Origin: Chryseobacterium paridis
GTDB taxonomy: Bacteria > Bacteroidota > Bacteroidia > Flavobacteriales > Weeksellaceae
Length of the DNA stretch: 64,000 bases
Assembly: GCF_016595215.1 (NCBI RefSeq)
Contig: NZ_JAENHK010000005.1
Coordinates: 204,100 to 268,099 of the forward strand
Direction: 5' to 3'
Shown: positions 17,771-26,824 of the stretch, in pieces
Layout of the letters: each line of letters opens with the position of its first letter
Position numbering within the stretch: the stretch's first letter is position 1
Program-made: the position numbers and the translations under genes
The notes under the pieces: model-generated
Databases searched by the model: none
The model's input: the letters and a program-made list of their open reading frames with translations, nothing else
Told to the model about the DNA's origin: nothing

Positions 17771-18526
17771 ATGAAAAATAAATTCTTATTACTAGGAATT
17801 GCTTTGGTTTCGCTTATGTCTTGTAAAACAACTTCTTTACAAGTAGCAAATGTGCAAACACAGAAGAACATTTCTATTAATAAAGATCTGAAGAATGACG
17901 AAGCTTTTGTAAAAGTTATTGAACCCTATAAACAAAAATTGGATAAAGAGATGAACCAAAAAGTCTCTCATACCAATACAGATCTTACTAAACAGGGGGA
18001 TAATAGTAATCTTGGAAATCTTTTAGCCGATTACACATTTAATGGTGCTGATGATTGGGCCAAAACTCATCTCAAAAAAAATGTAGACGCTGCATTAATT
18101 AATATTGGTGGAATTCGTACTTCAATAGGGAAAGGTGATATCCTTCTTAAAAATGTTTTTGAAGTAATGCCTTTTGAAAATGAAGTGGTTATTGTTAAAA
18201 TGAAAGGATCAGATCTGCAGGGTTTATTTGAATATTACGCAAAAAACCAGGTAAATAATCCTGTTTCTCATTTATATATAGAAACCAATAACGGGCAACT
18301 TTCCAAAACCATGATCAACGGTAAAGCAGTAAATCCTGGCCAGGATTATTATATTGCAACCTCTGATTATCTTGCATTAGGTGGTGACAACATGAATTTT
18401 TTCGCAAAAGGAGAATCAATTCCAACTGGAATCAAAATGAGAGATATGTTTATAGAATATTTCAAGAAAAACTCCGAGATTGTTCCTAATACAGATATTC
18501 GTTTAAATTTTATTGGTAAGAAATAA
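17771..18526 (+). CDS. 5'-nucleotidase C-terminal domain lipoprotein
   Basis: A 251-residue lipoprotein (lipobox ending at Cys18 in SLMSC). It carries only the substrate-binding C-terminal domain of UshA-type 5'-nucleotidases: the GNLLADYTFNGADDWA start, ALINIGGIRTSIGKGDI, VFEVMPFENEVVIVKMKG, and SDYLALGGDNM. There is no metallophosphatase domain. That domain is encoded by the next gene, whose ATG overlaps this stop codon (TAATG), so the two chains probably act as one enzyme in the periplasm. The ATG at 17771 gives the lipoprotein signal; the TTG at 17750 lies inside the -7 box and was rejected. Confidence 0.88.
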   Translation: MKNKFLLLGIALVSLMSCKTTSLQVANVQTQKNISINKDLKNDEAFVKVIEPYKQKLDKEMNQKVSHTNTDLTKQGDNSNLGNLLADYTFNGADDWAKTHLKKNVDAALINIGGIRTSIGKGDILLKNVFEVMPFENEVVIVKMKGSDLQGLFEYYAKNQVNNPVSHLYIETNNGQLSKTMINGKAVNPGQDYYIATSDYLALGGDNMNFFAKGESIPTGIKMRDMFIEYFKKNSEIVPNTDIRLNFIGKK

Positions 18527-19476
18527 TGGACAGAAAAAGTTTTTTAAAAGCAATAAGTGGTGGAACTTTGGCAATGGCTTTAGCTCCGAATATGATGATG
18601 GCAGAGGAACTAAAATTAAATAGTTTATCCTCTGCAAACAAACTTACCATTCTTCATACCAATGATCAGCATAGCAGAATAGAGCCTTTTGATGAAAGCT
18701 ATACCAAGAATCCAAACCAGGGAGGATTTGCCAGAAGGGCAAGCTTAATTCAGCAGATCAGAAACCAGGAAAATAATGTATTGCTTCTGGATTCCGGAGA
18801 TATCTTTCAAGGAACTCCTTATTTTAATTTTTTTGGTGGTGAACTTGAATTCAAATTAATGTCCATGATGAAATATGATGCTTCTACGATGGGAAATCAC
18901 GATTTCGATAATGGATTACAAGGTTTTTTAAATGTTCTGCCTAATGCTCAATTCCCATTTATCTGTTCAAATTATGATTTTAAGAATACTGTATTAGATG
19001 GTAAAACCTCTCAATATAAAATTTTTAATAAGAATGGGATTAAAGTTGGAATCTTTGGCGTTGGAATTCAACTTGAAGGACTAGTAGGAAAAAAACAATA
19101 TCAGGAAACTGTTTATTCAAATCCTATTGACGTTGCACAACACTATTCCAATTTTCTTAAAAATGAGCAAAAATGTGATTTAGTGATCTGCTTATCACAT
19201 ATTGGTTATGACTACAAAGGAGAACCAGATAAAGTAAGTGATAAAATATTAGCTGCAAATACAGAGAATATTGACATTATTTTAGGAGGTCATACTCATA
19301 CTTTCTTACCAGAACCTCAAAGCTTTAAAAACAGACAAGGTAAAAATGTTTTGGTTAATCAGGTTGGATGGGCCGGACTTCTTCTAGGAAGAATAGATTT
19401 TTATTTCGATAACAACAAAAATGTACAACATATTTCTTGGAATAATCAGGTTATAGACAGCAGTATAATAGCATAA
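18526..19476 (+). CDS. 5'-nucleotidase metallophosphatase domain protein
   Basis: A 316-residue calcineurin-like phosphoesterase that corresponds to the catalytic N-terminal domain of 5'-nucleotidases. The metal-binding motifs are in order: LHTNDQHSRIE, LLDSGDIFQGTPYF, STMGNHDFDNG, LSHIGYD and GGHTHTF. The export signal starts MDRKSFLKAISGGTLAM, which resembles Tat-type leaders but has RK instead of RR. It follows the C-terminal-domain gene with a 1-nt overlap and precedes porZ by one base. The likely reaction is hydrolysis of nucleotides or related phosphoesters in the periplasm, with substrate binding supplied by the neighbouring lipoprotein. Confidence 0.88.
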   Translation: MDRKSFLKAISGGTLAMALAPNMMMAEELKLNSLSSANKLTILHTNDQHSRIEPFDESYTKNPNQGGFARRASLIQQIRNQENNVLLLDSGDIFQGTPYFNFFGGELEFKLMSMMKYDASTMGNHDFDNGLQGFLNVLPNAQFPFICSNYDFKNTVLDGKTSQYKIFNKNGIKVGIFGVGIQLEGLVGKKQYQETVYSNPIDVAQHYSNFLKNEQKCDLVICLSHIGYDYKGEPDKVSDKILAANTENIDIILGGHTHTFLPEPQSFKNRQGKNVLVNQVGWAGLLLGRIDFYFDNNKNVQHISWNNQVIDSSIIA

Positions 19477-19477
19477 T

Positions 19478-21742
19478 ATGAAAAAACTCTCCATAATTTC
19501 CCTTGGTATATTAGCATCCGTTCAATTTGCAAATGCACAGGTTATTTCTTCTAAAAAATGGTCGGATATATTTTCCTACAACAATGTGATCGTCATGAAA
19601 GAAGATCAGGGAAAAATAATTGCGGCAGCAGAAAACGGACTTTTTTATTATACGATTTCAACGGGTGAAATTACGAAGTTGTCTAAAGCAAATGGTCTGC
19701 ATGAAGTAGGCATCACTGCTTTCGATTATAATCCACAAAATAAAATCGGATTAGTAGGATATCAAAATGGCTCTTTAGATGTCGTAACTCCTGATGGGGT
19801 TACGTACATAGTTGATATTCCAATTGCTACTGGCTATAACGGGAGTAAAAAAATCAATCATATTTCTATTACAGGAGACAAAGCTGTCATTTCAGTAGGT
19901 TATGGTGTATCAATTTTTGATCTGAAGAAAAAAGAATTTAATGATTCTGCATTCTTTCTTTCCGGAGTCTATCAGGCAAGTAACGAAGCAACTATTGTCA
20001 ATAACAAAGTATATTCTGTGACTGATACTGGATTAAAAAGTCATGAATTGAATACTACTTTCCCAGTATACTCCACATGGACTACCGAAATGCCAGGTGC
20101 ATTTACGCAAATCGCTTCAGAACCTGTACTTAGCTTTTCATCTGCTACTACTGCCTATGTTTATAACAATGGGGTAGCTACTCCCCTTTCCCAAACATTT
20201 GGAAAGGTAAAGGATCTTGTTGTGAATTCAAATAGTATTATTGTAACTGATCAAGCTAGAATCTATTCATTTAATACTAATGGAACTTTTACTGGTGCTG
20301 TAAGCCTTGGTGAAGAATGCAATACAGCAATGACTGTGGGTGGTAAAATGTATGGTGGAACAATCTTATCTGGAATTAAGAATGAAGCCAACAATACTTT
20401 TAAACCAGATGGTCCTTACTTTAATAACGCTTATAAGATTAATTTATATGGCGAAAACCAACTTTTAGTGTCATCAGGGGGTAGAGATGCCAGATTTAAT
20501 GGCCCCTTAGCCAACCCTAAAAATCCAAGCTTCTATTATTTCAATGGAATGCAATGGATTTATCCTTCTTATTTCATAGGTAAAACCCAAGCCTTTAATA
20601 TCTTGGATGCTGTTGCCAATCCAAGTAGTCCAGATGAAGTATATGCTACAAATTATACTTTCGGTGGACAAGGTATTTATAAAATGAAATATAATGCCAA
20701 TAGTAAAGATTTCGACTTTACAAAATATTATGATTTAGCAGCACCCAATGCTTATGTACGTCGTCCGGTTGGCTTAACCTATGACGATCAAAATAATCTT
20801 ATTGCTACGATTGCCTTTATGGATACTGGCTCTATAGCAATAGCCCCTTATGATAAAGCAGCCGATAATTTCATTGTAAAAGATCTTGGAATCTTAAGTA
20901 ATGGAATTCAAAAAGCTTTATACTATGAAAATCTATTATGGGTTCCAATGCCTAGAACTAATAATTTTTTGGTGTATGATTATAAAAAAACACCTACAAA
21001 TGTATCTGACGACACTGTATATCTTTTAAATCAATCAAGTGGATTCGCAGCCAACTCAAATGGGACAGTTTCTGTAGCAATTGATAAAGCAGGCGACGCA
21101 TGGATAGGTTCCGATTCGGGGTTGCGTATATTATCTAATGCTGTTTCTGCTATCAAAGAACCCAATCCATCTGTAAAACCAATCATTATTGAACAAAATA
21201 ATCTTGGAGAAGAACTTTTCCGTGATTCACAAATCTTACAGATAGAAGTTGATGCAGGAGATTACAAATGGATATCTATAGATGGAGGTGGCGTGTATTA
21301 TATGTCCTCAGATGGACAACGAACGATAAAACACTTCACAAAAGAAAATTCGCCATTGCCTACTAATAGTATCACAGATATTAAAGTGGATAGAAAAACA
21401 GGAAAAGTATATTTTGTCACTTATAATGGTATTGTTACTTATCAGGGCGATGTCGCTGATGTAACATCCAATTTTGGAAATGTATTAGTATATCCGAATC
21501 CTGTGGTTTATTCTAATTTCAAAGGTAAGGTTACTATTAAAGGTCTGGCTGAGAAAACAAATATTAGAATTGCTGATGTAGCTGGGAATGTTGTTCATTC
21601 AGCAGTGGCAAGAGGTGGATATTATGAATGGGACCTCAATAACCAGCGAGGCGCAAGAGTAGCTTCTGGAATTTATTTTGTATTGATGACCAATGAAGAT
21701 GGCTCTGATAAAGCTACTGCAAAAATAGCCGTGGTTAATTAA
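19478..21742 (+). CDS. porZ: Type IX secretion system protein PorZ
   Basis: A 754-residue cell-surface protein. A signal peptide (MKKLSIISLGILASVQFANAQ) precedes the WSDIFSYNNV start and repeated propeller blades such as IIAAAENGLFYY and VGYQNGSLDVV, as in PorZ. The last ~85 residues form a type A C-terminal sorting domain (VYPNPV, then WDLNNQRGARVASGIYFV). In Porphyromonas PorZ is part of the attachment complex and delivers anionic LPS to the sortase; the same role is inferred here. recO starts on the last base of its stop codon, an order often seen in Bacteroidota. This gene implies a type IX secretion system elsewhere in the genome. Confidence 0.9.
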   Translation: MKKLSIISLGILASVQFANAQVISSKKWSDIFSYNNVIVMKEDQGKIIAAAENGLFYYTISTGEITKLSKANGLHEVGITAFDYNPQNKIGLVGYQNGSLDVVTPDGVTYIVDIPIATGYNGSKKINHISITGDKAVISVGYGVSIFDLKKKEFNDSAFFLSGVYQASNEATIVNNKVYSVTDTGLKSHELNTTFPVYSTWTTEMPGAFTQIASEPVLSFSSATTAYVYNNGVATPLSQTFGKVKDLVVNSNSIIVTDQARIYSFNTNGTFTGAVSLGEECNTAMTVGGKMYGGTILSGIKNEANNTFKPDGPYFNNAYKINLYGENQLLVSSGGRDARFNGPLANPKNPSFYYFNGMQWIYPSYFIGKTQAFNILDAVANPSSPDEVYATNYTFGGQGIYKMKYNANSKDFDFTKYYDLAAPNAYVRRPVGLTYDDQNNLIATIAFMDTGSIAIAPYDKAADNFIVKDLGILSNGIQKALYYENLLWVPMPRTNNFLVYDYKKTPTNVSDDTVYLLNQSSGFAANSNGTVSVAIDKAGDAWIGSDSGLRILSNAVSAIKEPNPSVKPIIIEQNNLGEELFRDSQILQIEVDAGDYKWISIDGGGVYYMSSDGQRTIKHFTKENSPLPTNSITDIKVDRKTGKVYFVTYNGIVTYQGDVADVTSNFGNVLVYPNPVVYSNFKGKVTIKGLAEKTNIRIADVAGNVVHSAVARGGYYEWDLNNQRGARVASGIYFVLMTNEDGSDKATAKIAVVN

Positions 21743-22428
21743 TGAATTCACAAAAAGGATTTTTACTTTCATTTATAAAATATGGAGAAAATGATGCTGT
21801 TTTGCATTGTTTTACTGAGGAAGATGGCTTCCAGACCTATTTCTTAAAAGGAATTTATTCTAAAAGGAATAAGAAAAAGGCATTGCTTTTACCTTTAAAT
21901 CAATTGAATTTCTCCATTACAGAAGGGAAAAGCAATGGTATACAATCCATTTCAAAATTTGAACTGGTAAAAAACAATGATATCTATACGGACATCAGAG
22001 TCAATACGGTCATATTTTTCATTTCAGATTTTCTAAATCAGGTTTTAAGGAATGAAAGTAATAATTCAAATTTATTTTTAAGCATTGAGCAGTTTATTGA
22101 GGAGCTATCTCTAAAAAACTACCAATCTCATTTAGTTTTTCTCATTACAATTTTAAAAATACAGGGTGTGGCTCCTTTGATTAATGGTGATCTGTATTTA
22201 GATCCTGAAACCGGAACCTTTTCTTCCGCACAGATCCATCAGTTATTTAACAATGAAATATCAGCTTTCTGGAAATCTATTCTATCTTCCCAAAATCCTT
22301 ATGAAATAAAAATTCATTCTTCTTTAAGAAAAGATTTTCTTGATAGCATTTTGGTTTATTATCACTATCATATTACGGATTTTAAAATACCAACTTCTTT
22401 GGAGGTTATTCAGCAGATATTTGAATAA
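21742..22428 (+). CDS. recO: DNA repair protein RecO
   Basis: A 228-residue RecO, the RecFOR mediator that helps RecA load on SSB-coated DNA. The N-terminal OB fold starts GFLLSFIKYGENDAVLHCFT and contains the FLKGIYSKRNKKKA basic stretch. The helical C-terminal domain follows. Bacteroidota RecO proteins usually lack the Zn-binding Cys cluster, and none is seen here. It overlaps porZ by one base and ends the operon; the intergenic repeat element follows directly. Confidence 0.85.
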   Translation: MNSQKGFLLSFIKYGENDAVLHCFTEEDGFQTYFLKGIYSKRNKKKALLLPLNQLNFSITEGKSNGIQSISKFELVKNNDIYTDIRVNTVIFFISDFLNQVLRNESNNSNLFLSIEQFIEELSLKNYQSHLVFLITILKIQGVAPLINGDLYLDPETGTFSSAQIHQLFNNEISAFWKSILSSQNPYEIKIHSSLRKDFLDSILVYYHYHITDFKIPTSLEVIQQIFE

Positions 22429-22432
22429 AAGG

Positions 22433-22722
22433 CAAAATTGCGAAATTGCGAAATCGCGGAATTGCTTTATACTTGTTGTCATTAGCAGTATTTGTCTTTT
22501 GTTTGATGTGAAATCGTGAAATCGATGAAATGTGAAATCGCCTTCTACTCACTGTTACTAGGAGCATTTACCGTTTGTTTGATGTGAAATTGTGAAATCG
22601 ATGAACTGTGAAATCGCCTTCTATTCGTTTTCACTAAGAGCATTTGCCGTTTTGCGATTTTGCCTTTTCGCCATTCTGCTAAACAATTTTACGGTTCATC
22701 GATTTTGCGATTTCACCATTTA
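22433..22722. repeat. Intergenic element with 76-bp tandem units and inverted arms, copy 2
   Basis: Two clear units with a 76-bp period start at 22501 and 22577 (GTTTGATGTGAAAT in each), preceded by a diverged third unit. Inside the units GAAATCG and GAAATTG octamers recur. The last ~65 bp carry the complement (CGATTTTGCGATTTCACC near 22700), so the whole element can fold back on itself. It fills the gap between the convergent recO and GH63 genes. Confidence 0.75.
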
Positions 22723-22726
22723 ACAC

Positions 22727-25384
22727 CTACTCTTTCACATCCTCAGGTTTCTCCGTTTCTGATTCAGCAATTTCTTTTTTCGGAAATTTGGGTTGAAGTA
22801 TCTTTGAAATTAATCCTGTCCAACCTGTTTGATGGGATGCTCCTACTCCACGTCCACTATCCCCGTGGAAGTATTCATAAAATAAGACATAGTCTTTAAA
22901 ATCAGGATCTGTTTGAAATCTCGGATATTGTCCATTCACCGGTCGGTTTCCTTTCTCATCCTTTAAAAATATTTTCGCAAGCCTCCTGCTGAGAGCATCA
23001 GCAATCTGTTCCAGATTAGAATAATTTCCACTTCCCGTAGGATATTCTATCATAAAATCGGGACTATAATAAAAGAAAAAACTCTGCAAGCTTTCGATAA
23101 TTAGAAAATTTATTGGAAACCAAATAGGGCCTCTCCAATTGCTATTTCCTCCAAAAAGTCCACTATCACTTTCGGCGGGGGTATATTTTACAGTGTAATC
23201 TATTCCATTAAGATTGATCGTGTAGGGGTTTTGTTCATACACCTTGGACAACGCACGAACTCCGTATTCACTCAAGAACTCATTAGGGTCAAGCATTCTG
23301 TAAAGCAACCTTTTTAAACGATGTCCTCTCAGGAGAGACAGTAAATGTTTTGAATCCTTTCCCTTAACTTCCCAATGTGAAACCAGGGCTGCCAATTCCG
23401 GTTTATTTTCAAGTACCCAATACATTCTCTTTTTAAAATTAGGTAACTTTTCAATCACCTCATCATCTATTACCTCAACAGCAAACATTGGAATCAACCC
23501 AACAATCGTACGTAATTTCATGTACATATGATTTCCATCACTGGAAGCAATAGCATCATAGAAGAATTCATCTTCCTCATCCCACAATCCAAAATTTTCA
23601 TCTCCCATATTATCCAATGAGTGGGCAATCGACAGGAAGTGCTCAAAAAACTTCATCGCCATTTCTTCATACACGGGATTATACAAGGCTAATTCCAGGG
23701 CAATCCTCATCATATTCAAGGCAAACATCGCCATCCAACTTGTTCCATCTGCCTGCTCCAACTGCTCACCATTAGGGAGTGTGCTGTTTCTATCGAAGAC
23801 TCCTATATTATCAAGTCCCAGAAATCCACCTTCAAAAATGTTATTCCCATTCTTATCCTTTTTATTGACCCACCAGGTAAAATTCATTAATAATTTCTGA
23901 AAGGCACTTTCCAAAAACTGCAGATCAGGTTTACCTTTAAGATATTCATCAATTTTAAAGACCTTAAAAGTTGCCCATGCATGTACCGGAGGATTTACAT
24001 CACTGAAGTCCCATTCATATGCAGGAAGTTGTCCATTGGGATGCATATACCATTCAAAAAGAAAAAGTTTTAGCTGGTATTTTGCAAAATCCGGATCAAT
24101 TAGAGAAAAGCTGATCGCATGAAAAGCAAGATCCCAAGTTGCATACCAAGGATACTCCCATTTATCAGGCATAGAAATGATATGCTCATTATTGAGGTGC
24201 TTCCAATCGTAATTCCTTATTTCTTGTCTTGACTTTGGAGGTCTCACTTCGCCTGGATCTCCCTTAAGCCATTTTTGTACATTGTAATGATAGTACATTT
24301 TATTCCAAAGCAACCCTGCAAATGCTTGTCTTTGAATCAATTTTTCATCGTCAGATTGGATACCTTCCTGAATTTCATCATAAAATTCATCTGACTCTTT
24401 TTTCTTTTTTCCAAAAATTTCTTCAAAACCATTAAATGGCTCATCTAACTCTTTGTCAGAAATCCTAAATTCAAAAGTTTTTGTTTCTAAGGGTTTAAAA
24501 TCCTCATCTATATAGAAGGAAGCTTTTGTCCCAACATCATTAGGGTTTACTGCTGATGAATTGTGATTGATGACAAAATCATTGATTCCGTCTTTACAAT
24601 ATCTTGAAATACTGGGAGAATAATATAATTTTTCATTATTCGTTTCATTATCACAAAACAAAGTTTTTACCGATTGCTTTGAATACACAATTTTGACATC
24701 AAGATCTTTATGCTGAACTTTTATAGAAGTAGCTTCTTCCGAACTTAATTGTGGTTTATAATCGTCATATCCCCAATTCCATGTGTTTCTAAACCAAAGG
24801 GTGGGTAATATGATAAGCGAAGTTTCTTTTTCAGATTTATTAGTAATAGTTAGTTTTACTAAAATATCATTCTGGCTCTCTTTGGCATATTCTATAAAAA
24901 TATCAAAATACTCATTTTGGTCAAAAATACCGGTATCAATTAATTCGTATTCAGCCTCGTTTTTATTTCTTTCAGCGTTAGTTTTTAACAAGTCTTCGTA
25001 TGGAAATGCATTTTGAGGATATTTATACAGCATTTTCATATAAGAATGAGTCGGTGTAGAATCCAGATAATAAAAATACTCTTTCACATCTTCACCATGA
25101 TTTCCCTGTCCATTAGTCAGACCGAAGAAACGCTCCTTTACCATCTTATCCTTTTTATTCCAAAACCCTACAGAGAATACCAATTTCTGCCAATCATCAC
25201 AGATCCCACAAATTCCCTCTTCACCCCAACGATAGGTCTTCGCTTCAGCAGTATCGTGAGTGGTATAATTCCATGCATCTCCATTCGCGCTGTAATCTTC
25301 ACGCACAAGCCCCCATTCCCGGTTGCTTACATAGGGACCCCATTTTTTCCATGTTACATCTGAAAGTCTTTGTTTTTCCGTCAT
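22727..25384 (-). CDS. GH63-family glucosidase-like glycoside hydrolase
   Basis: An 885-residue soluble protein of the GH63-type (alpha/alpha)6 group (mannosyl-oligosaccharide glucosidase-like, MGH1 domain). Visible family segments are the N-terminal REDYSANGDAWNY, the central WYATWDLAFHAISF, FEGGFLGLDNIGVFDR, EQADGTSWMAMFALNMM, and the C-terminal GGNSNWRGPIWFP. No signal peptide is seen, so it probably acts in the cytoplasm on glucosides such as trehalose- or glycogen-derived oligosaccharides (inference). A DUF1684 gene, a GNAT gene and a glucose-dehydrogenase-like SDR lie upstream on the same strand, which suggests a link to free glucose. The C-terminal ~20 residues are Glu/Lys-rich. Confidence 0.85.
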   Translation of the reverse strand: MTEKQRLSDVTWKKWGPYVSNREWGLVREDYSANGDAWNYTTHDTAEAKTYRWGEEGICGICDDWQKLVFSVGFWNKKDKMVKERFFGLTNGQGNHGEDVKEYFYYLDSTPTHSYMKMLYKYPQNAFPYEDLLKTNAERNKNEAEYELIDTGIFDQNEYFDIFIEYAKESQNDILVKLTITNKSEKETSLIILPTLWFRNTWNWGYDDYKPQLSSEEATSIKVQHKDLDVKIVYSKQSVKTLFCDNETNNEKLYYSPSISRYCKDGINDFVINHNSSAVNPNDVGTKASFYIDEDFKPLETKTFEFRISDKELDEPFNGFEEIFGKKKKESDEFYDEIQEGIQSDDEKLIQRQAFAGLLWNKMYYHYNVQKWLKGDPGEVRPPKSRQEIRNYDWKHLNNEHIISMPDKWEYPWYATWDLAFHAISFSLIDPDFAKYQLKLFLFEWYMHPNGQLPAYEWDFSDVNPPVHAWATFKVFKIDEYLKGKPDLQFLESAFQKLLMNFTWWVNKKDKNGNNIFEGGFLGLDNIGVFDRNSTLPNGEQLEQADGTSWMAMFALNMMRIALELALYNPVYEEMAMKFFEHFLSIAHSLDNMGDENFGLWDEEDEFFYDAIASSDGNHMYMKLRTIVGLIPMFAVEVIDDEVIEKLPNFKKRMYWVLENKPELAALVSHWEVKGKDSKHLLSLLRGHRLKRLLYRMLDPNEFLSEYGVRALSKVYEQNPYTINLNGIDYTVKYTPAESDSGLFGGNSNWRGPIWFPINFLIIESLQSFFFYYSPDFMIEYPTGSGNYSNLEQIADALSRRLAKIFLKDEKGNRPVNGQYPRFQTDPDFKDYVLFYEYFHGDSGRGVGASHQTGWTGLISKILQPKFPKKEIAESETEKPEDVKE

Positions 25385-25464
25385 CCTGATAGATTATAAA
25401 TAATAAGTGATCAATGAGAATTTATGTACTTAATCAAAAGCAAATATCTAATATCTGAACAGTT

Positions 25465-26274
25465 TTATCCGCCAGTAGAAAAGCTTTCAAAGGTGGTCAT
25501 TCCACCATCTACGAAGACACTTGTTCCTGTTATATAATCAGCTAAATCACTTGCTAAAAATGCTGCTAAATTTCCGATATCTTCCGGTTGCCCTATTCTA
25601 TTGTAAGGGATAAGATTAAGCAAACTGCTTAAAGCTTCGGGAGTACTCCATGCATCTTTATTAATAGGAGTCTGAATTGCTCCCGGACAAATAGAATTAA
25701 CCCGGATCTTATCTGCTCCATGCTCCTGGGCTAATGTCTGCATCAACATTCTAATCGCTCCTTTACTGGATGCATAATTAGCATGACCTGCCCACGGAAT
25801 AATTTCGTGAACAGAACTGATATGAATGATCTTTCCACAAGCTTTTGAACGGGAAAGGTCAATTCCTCGGCGTAAGAATTCTTTTATTGCTTCTCTGGCG
25901 CAAAGAAATTGTCCGGTTAAATTCACCCCAATCACAGCATTCCATTGATCGATGGTCATTTCTGTGAACTTAGAATCCTTTTGAATACCTGCATTATTAA
26001 TCAAAATATCTACAGTTCCGAATTGTGACACCACATCCTGAAACATGGCTACGACCTGATCTTCTTTAGAGACATCGCATTGATAGGTAATTCCCTGACC
26101 TCCCGCATCAGTAATTTCTTTTAAAACTGCTTTTGCTTCATCGGTAGATCTTTCCGAAGAGTGATTGACAATTATTGTAGCTCCTGCTGAAGCAAGAGAT
26201 TTGGCAATTCCGGTACCTATTCCACTTGATGCTCCCGTAACGACAGCCACCTGATTATGAAGTGATATTTCCAT
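25465..26274 (-). CDS. SDR oxidoreductase, glucose 1-dehydrogenase-like
   Basis: A 269-residue classical short-chain dehydrogenase: TGASSGIG (13-20) for cofactor binding, NNAG, catalytic Ser in HISSVHE, YASSK and the ICPGAIQTPIN segment. The SSVHE-IPW and PGAI-TPIN blocks match Bacillus glucose 1-dehydrogenase (beta-D-glucose to gluconolactone with NAD(P)+). An insertion (RRGIDLSRSKACG) sits before the catalytic Ser. It is encoded between a GNAT gene and the GH63 glucosidase gene, so oxidation of released glucose is plausible. Related sugar or alcohol substrates cannot be excluded. Confidence 0.85.
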   Translation of the reverse strand: MEISLHNQVAVVTGASSGIGTGIAKSLASAGATIIVNHSSERSTDEAKAVLKEITDAGGQGITYQCDVSKEDQVVAMFQDVVSQFGTVDILINNAGIQKDSKFTEMTIDQWNAVIGVNLTGQFLCAREAIKEFLRRGIDLSRSKACGKIIHISSVHEIIPWAGHANYASSKGAIRMLMQTLAQEHGADKIRVNSICPGAIQTPINKDAWSTPEALSSLLNLIPYNRIGQPEDIGNLAAFLASDLADYITGTSVFVDGGMTTFESFSTGG

Positions 26275-26347
26275 ATTTATTATTTGATGTTACTCAAAGT
26301 TAGTGGAAAGAATCAGGCTAATGAAGAGATTTTATTTTAAATTTTTC

Positions 26348-26821
26348 TTAAAGTTTTTTATACATGAGACGTTGTGGTCCACTACGCCCTATTCTGGTTT
26401 TACCATCAAAGATGTATCCTACTTTTATATACAGTTCATACGCTGAATTATTGTTCTCATTTACTGCCAAAACAATTTCATCACATTCCTTAAAGTTTTC
26501 TCTGATAAAATCATCTACCTGAATCATGGCAGCTTTACCTATTCCTTTTCCCTGAAATTGTGGATTGATAGACAGCGATCTTAATAAAACAGAATGTGGA
26601 TTATCAGTTAGTTCAAACTTATCATCTCCAAAATCCAAAGCAAAATAACCTGCTGGCATATCGTCTTCAAAAATCGTTATTGAAAACCCTTTACCGTCAT
26701 TCCGCTCTTTAATTCTGTTGATTGCAAACTCAGCCGTTGATGTGTACTGCGATTGAATATCATCCAGGCTATAATTGACATCAGAAAAATCTTCCGGCTT
26801 AAAAAACTGTAGACTAACCAT
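26348..26821 (-). CDS. GNAT family N-acetyltransferase
   Basis: A 157-residue GNAT protein with acetyl-CoA binding motif SINPQFQGKGIGKAAM and the motif-B segment NENNNSAYELYIKVGY. The FDGKTRIGRSGPQRLMYK end is common in this subgroup of small acetyltransferases. The substrate is unknown. It lies 3 bp downstream of the DUF1684 gene and is therefore in the same operon. Confidence 0.85.
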   Translation of the reverse strand: MVSLQFFKPEDFSDVNYSLDDIQSQYTSTAEFAINRIKERNDGKGFSITIFEDDMPAGYFALDFGDDKFELTDNPHSVLLRSLSINPQFQGKGIGKAAMIQVDDFIRENFKECDEIVLAVNENNNSAYELYIKVGYIFDGKTRIGRSGPQRLMYKKL

Positions 26822-26824
26822 ATT

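Noticed and set aside
18526..19476. Twin-arginine export substrate with certainty
   Set aside because: The leader has RK, not RR, so Tat export is only possible.
22433..22722. CRISPR array
   Set aside because: The repeat period is 76 bp, the units have no unique spacers, and no cas gene is near.
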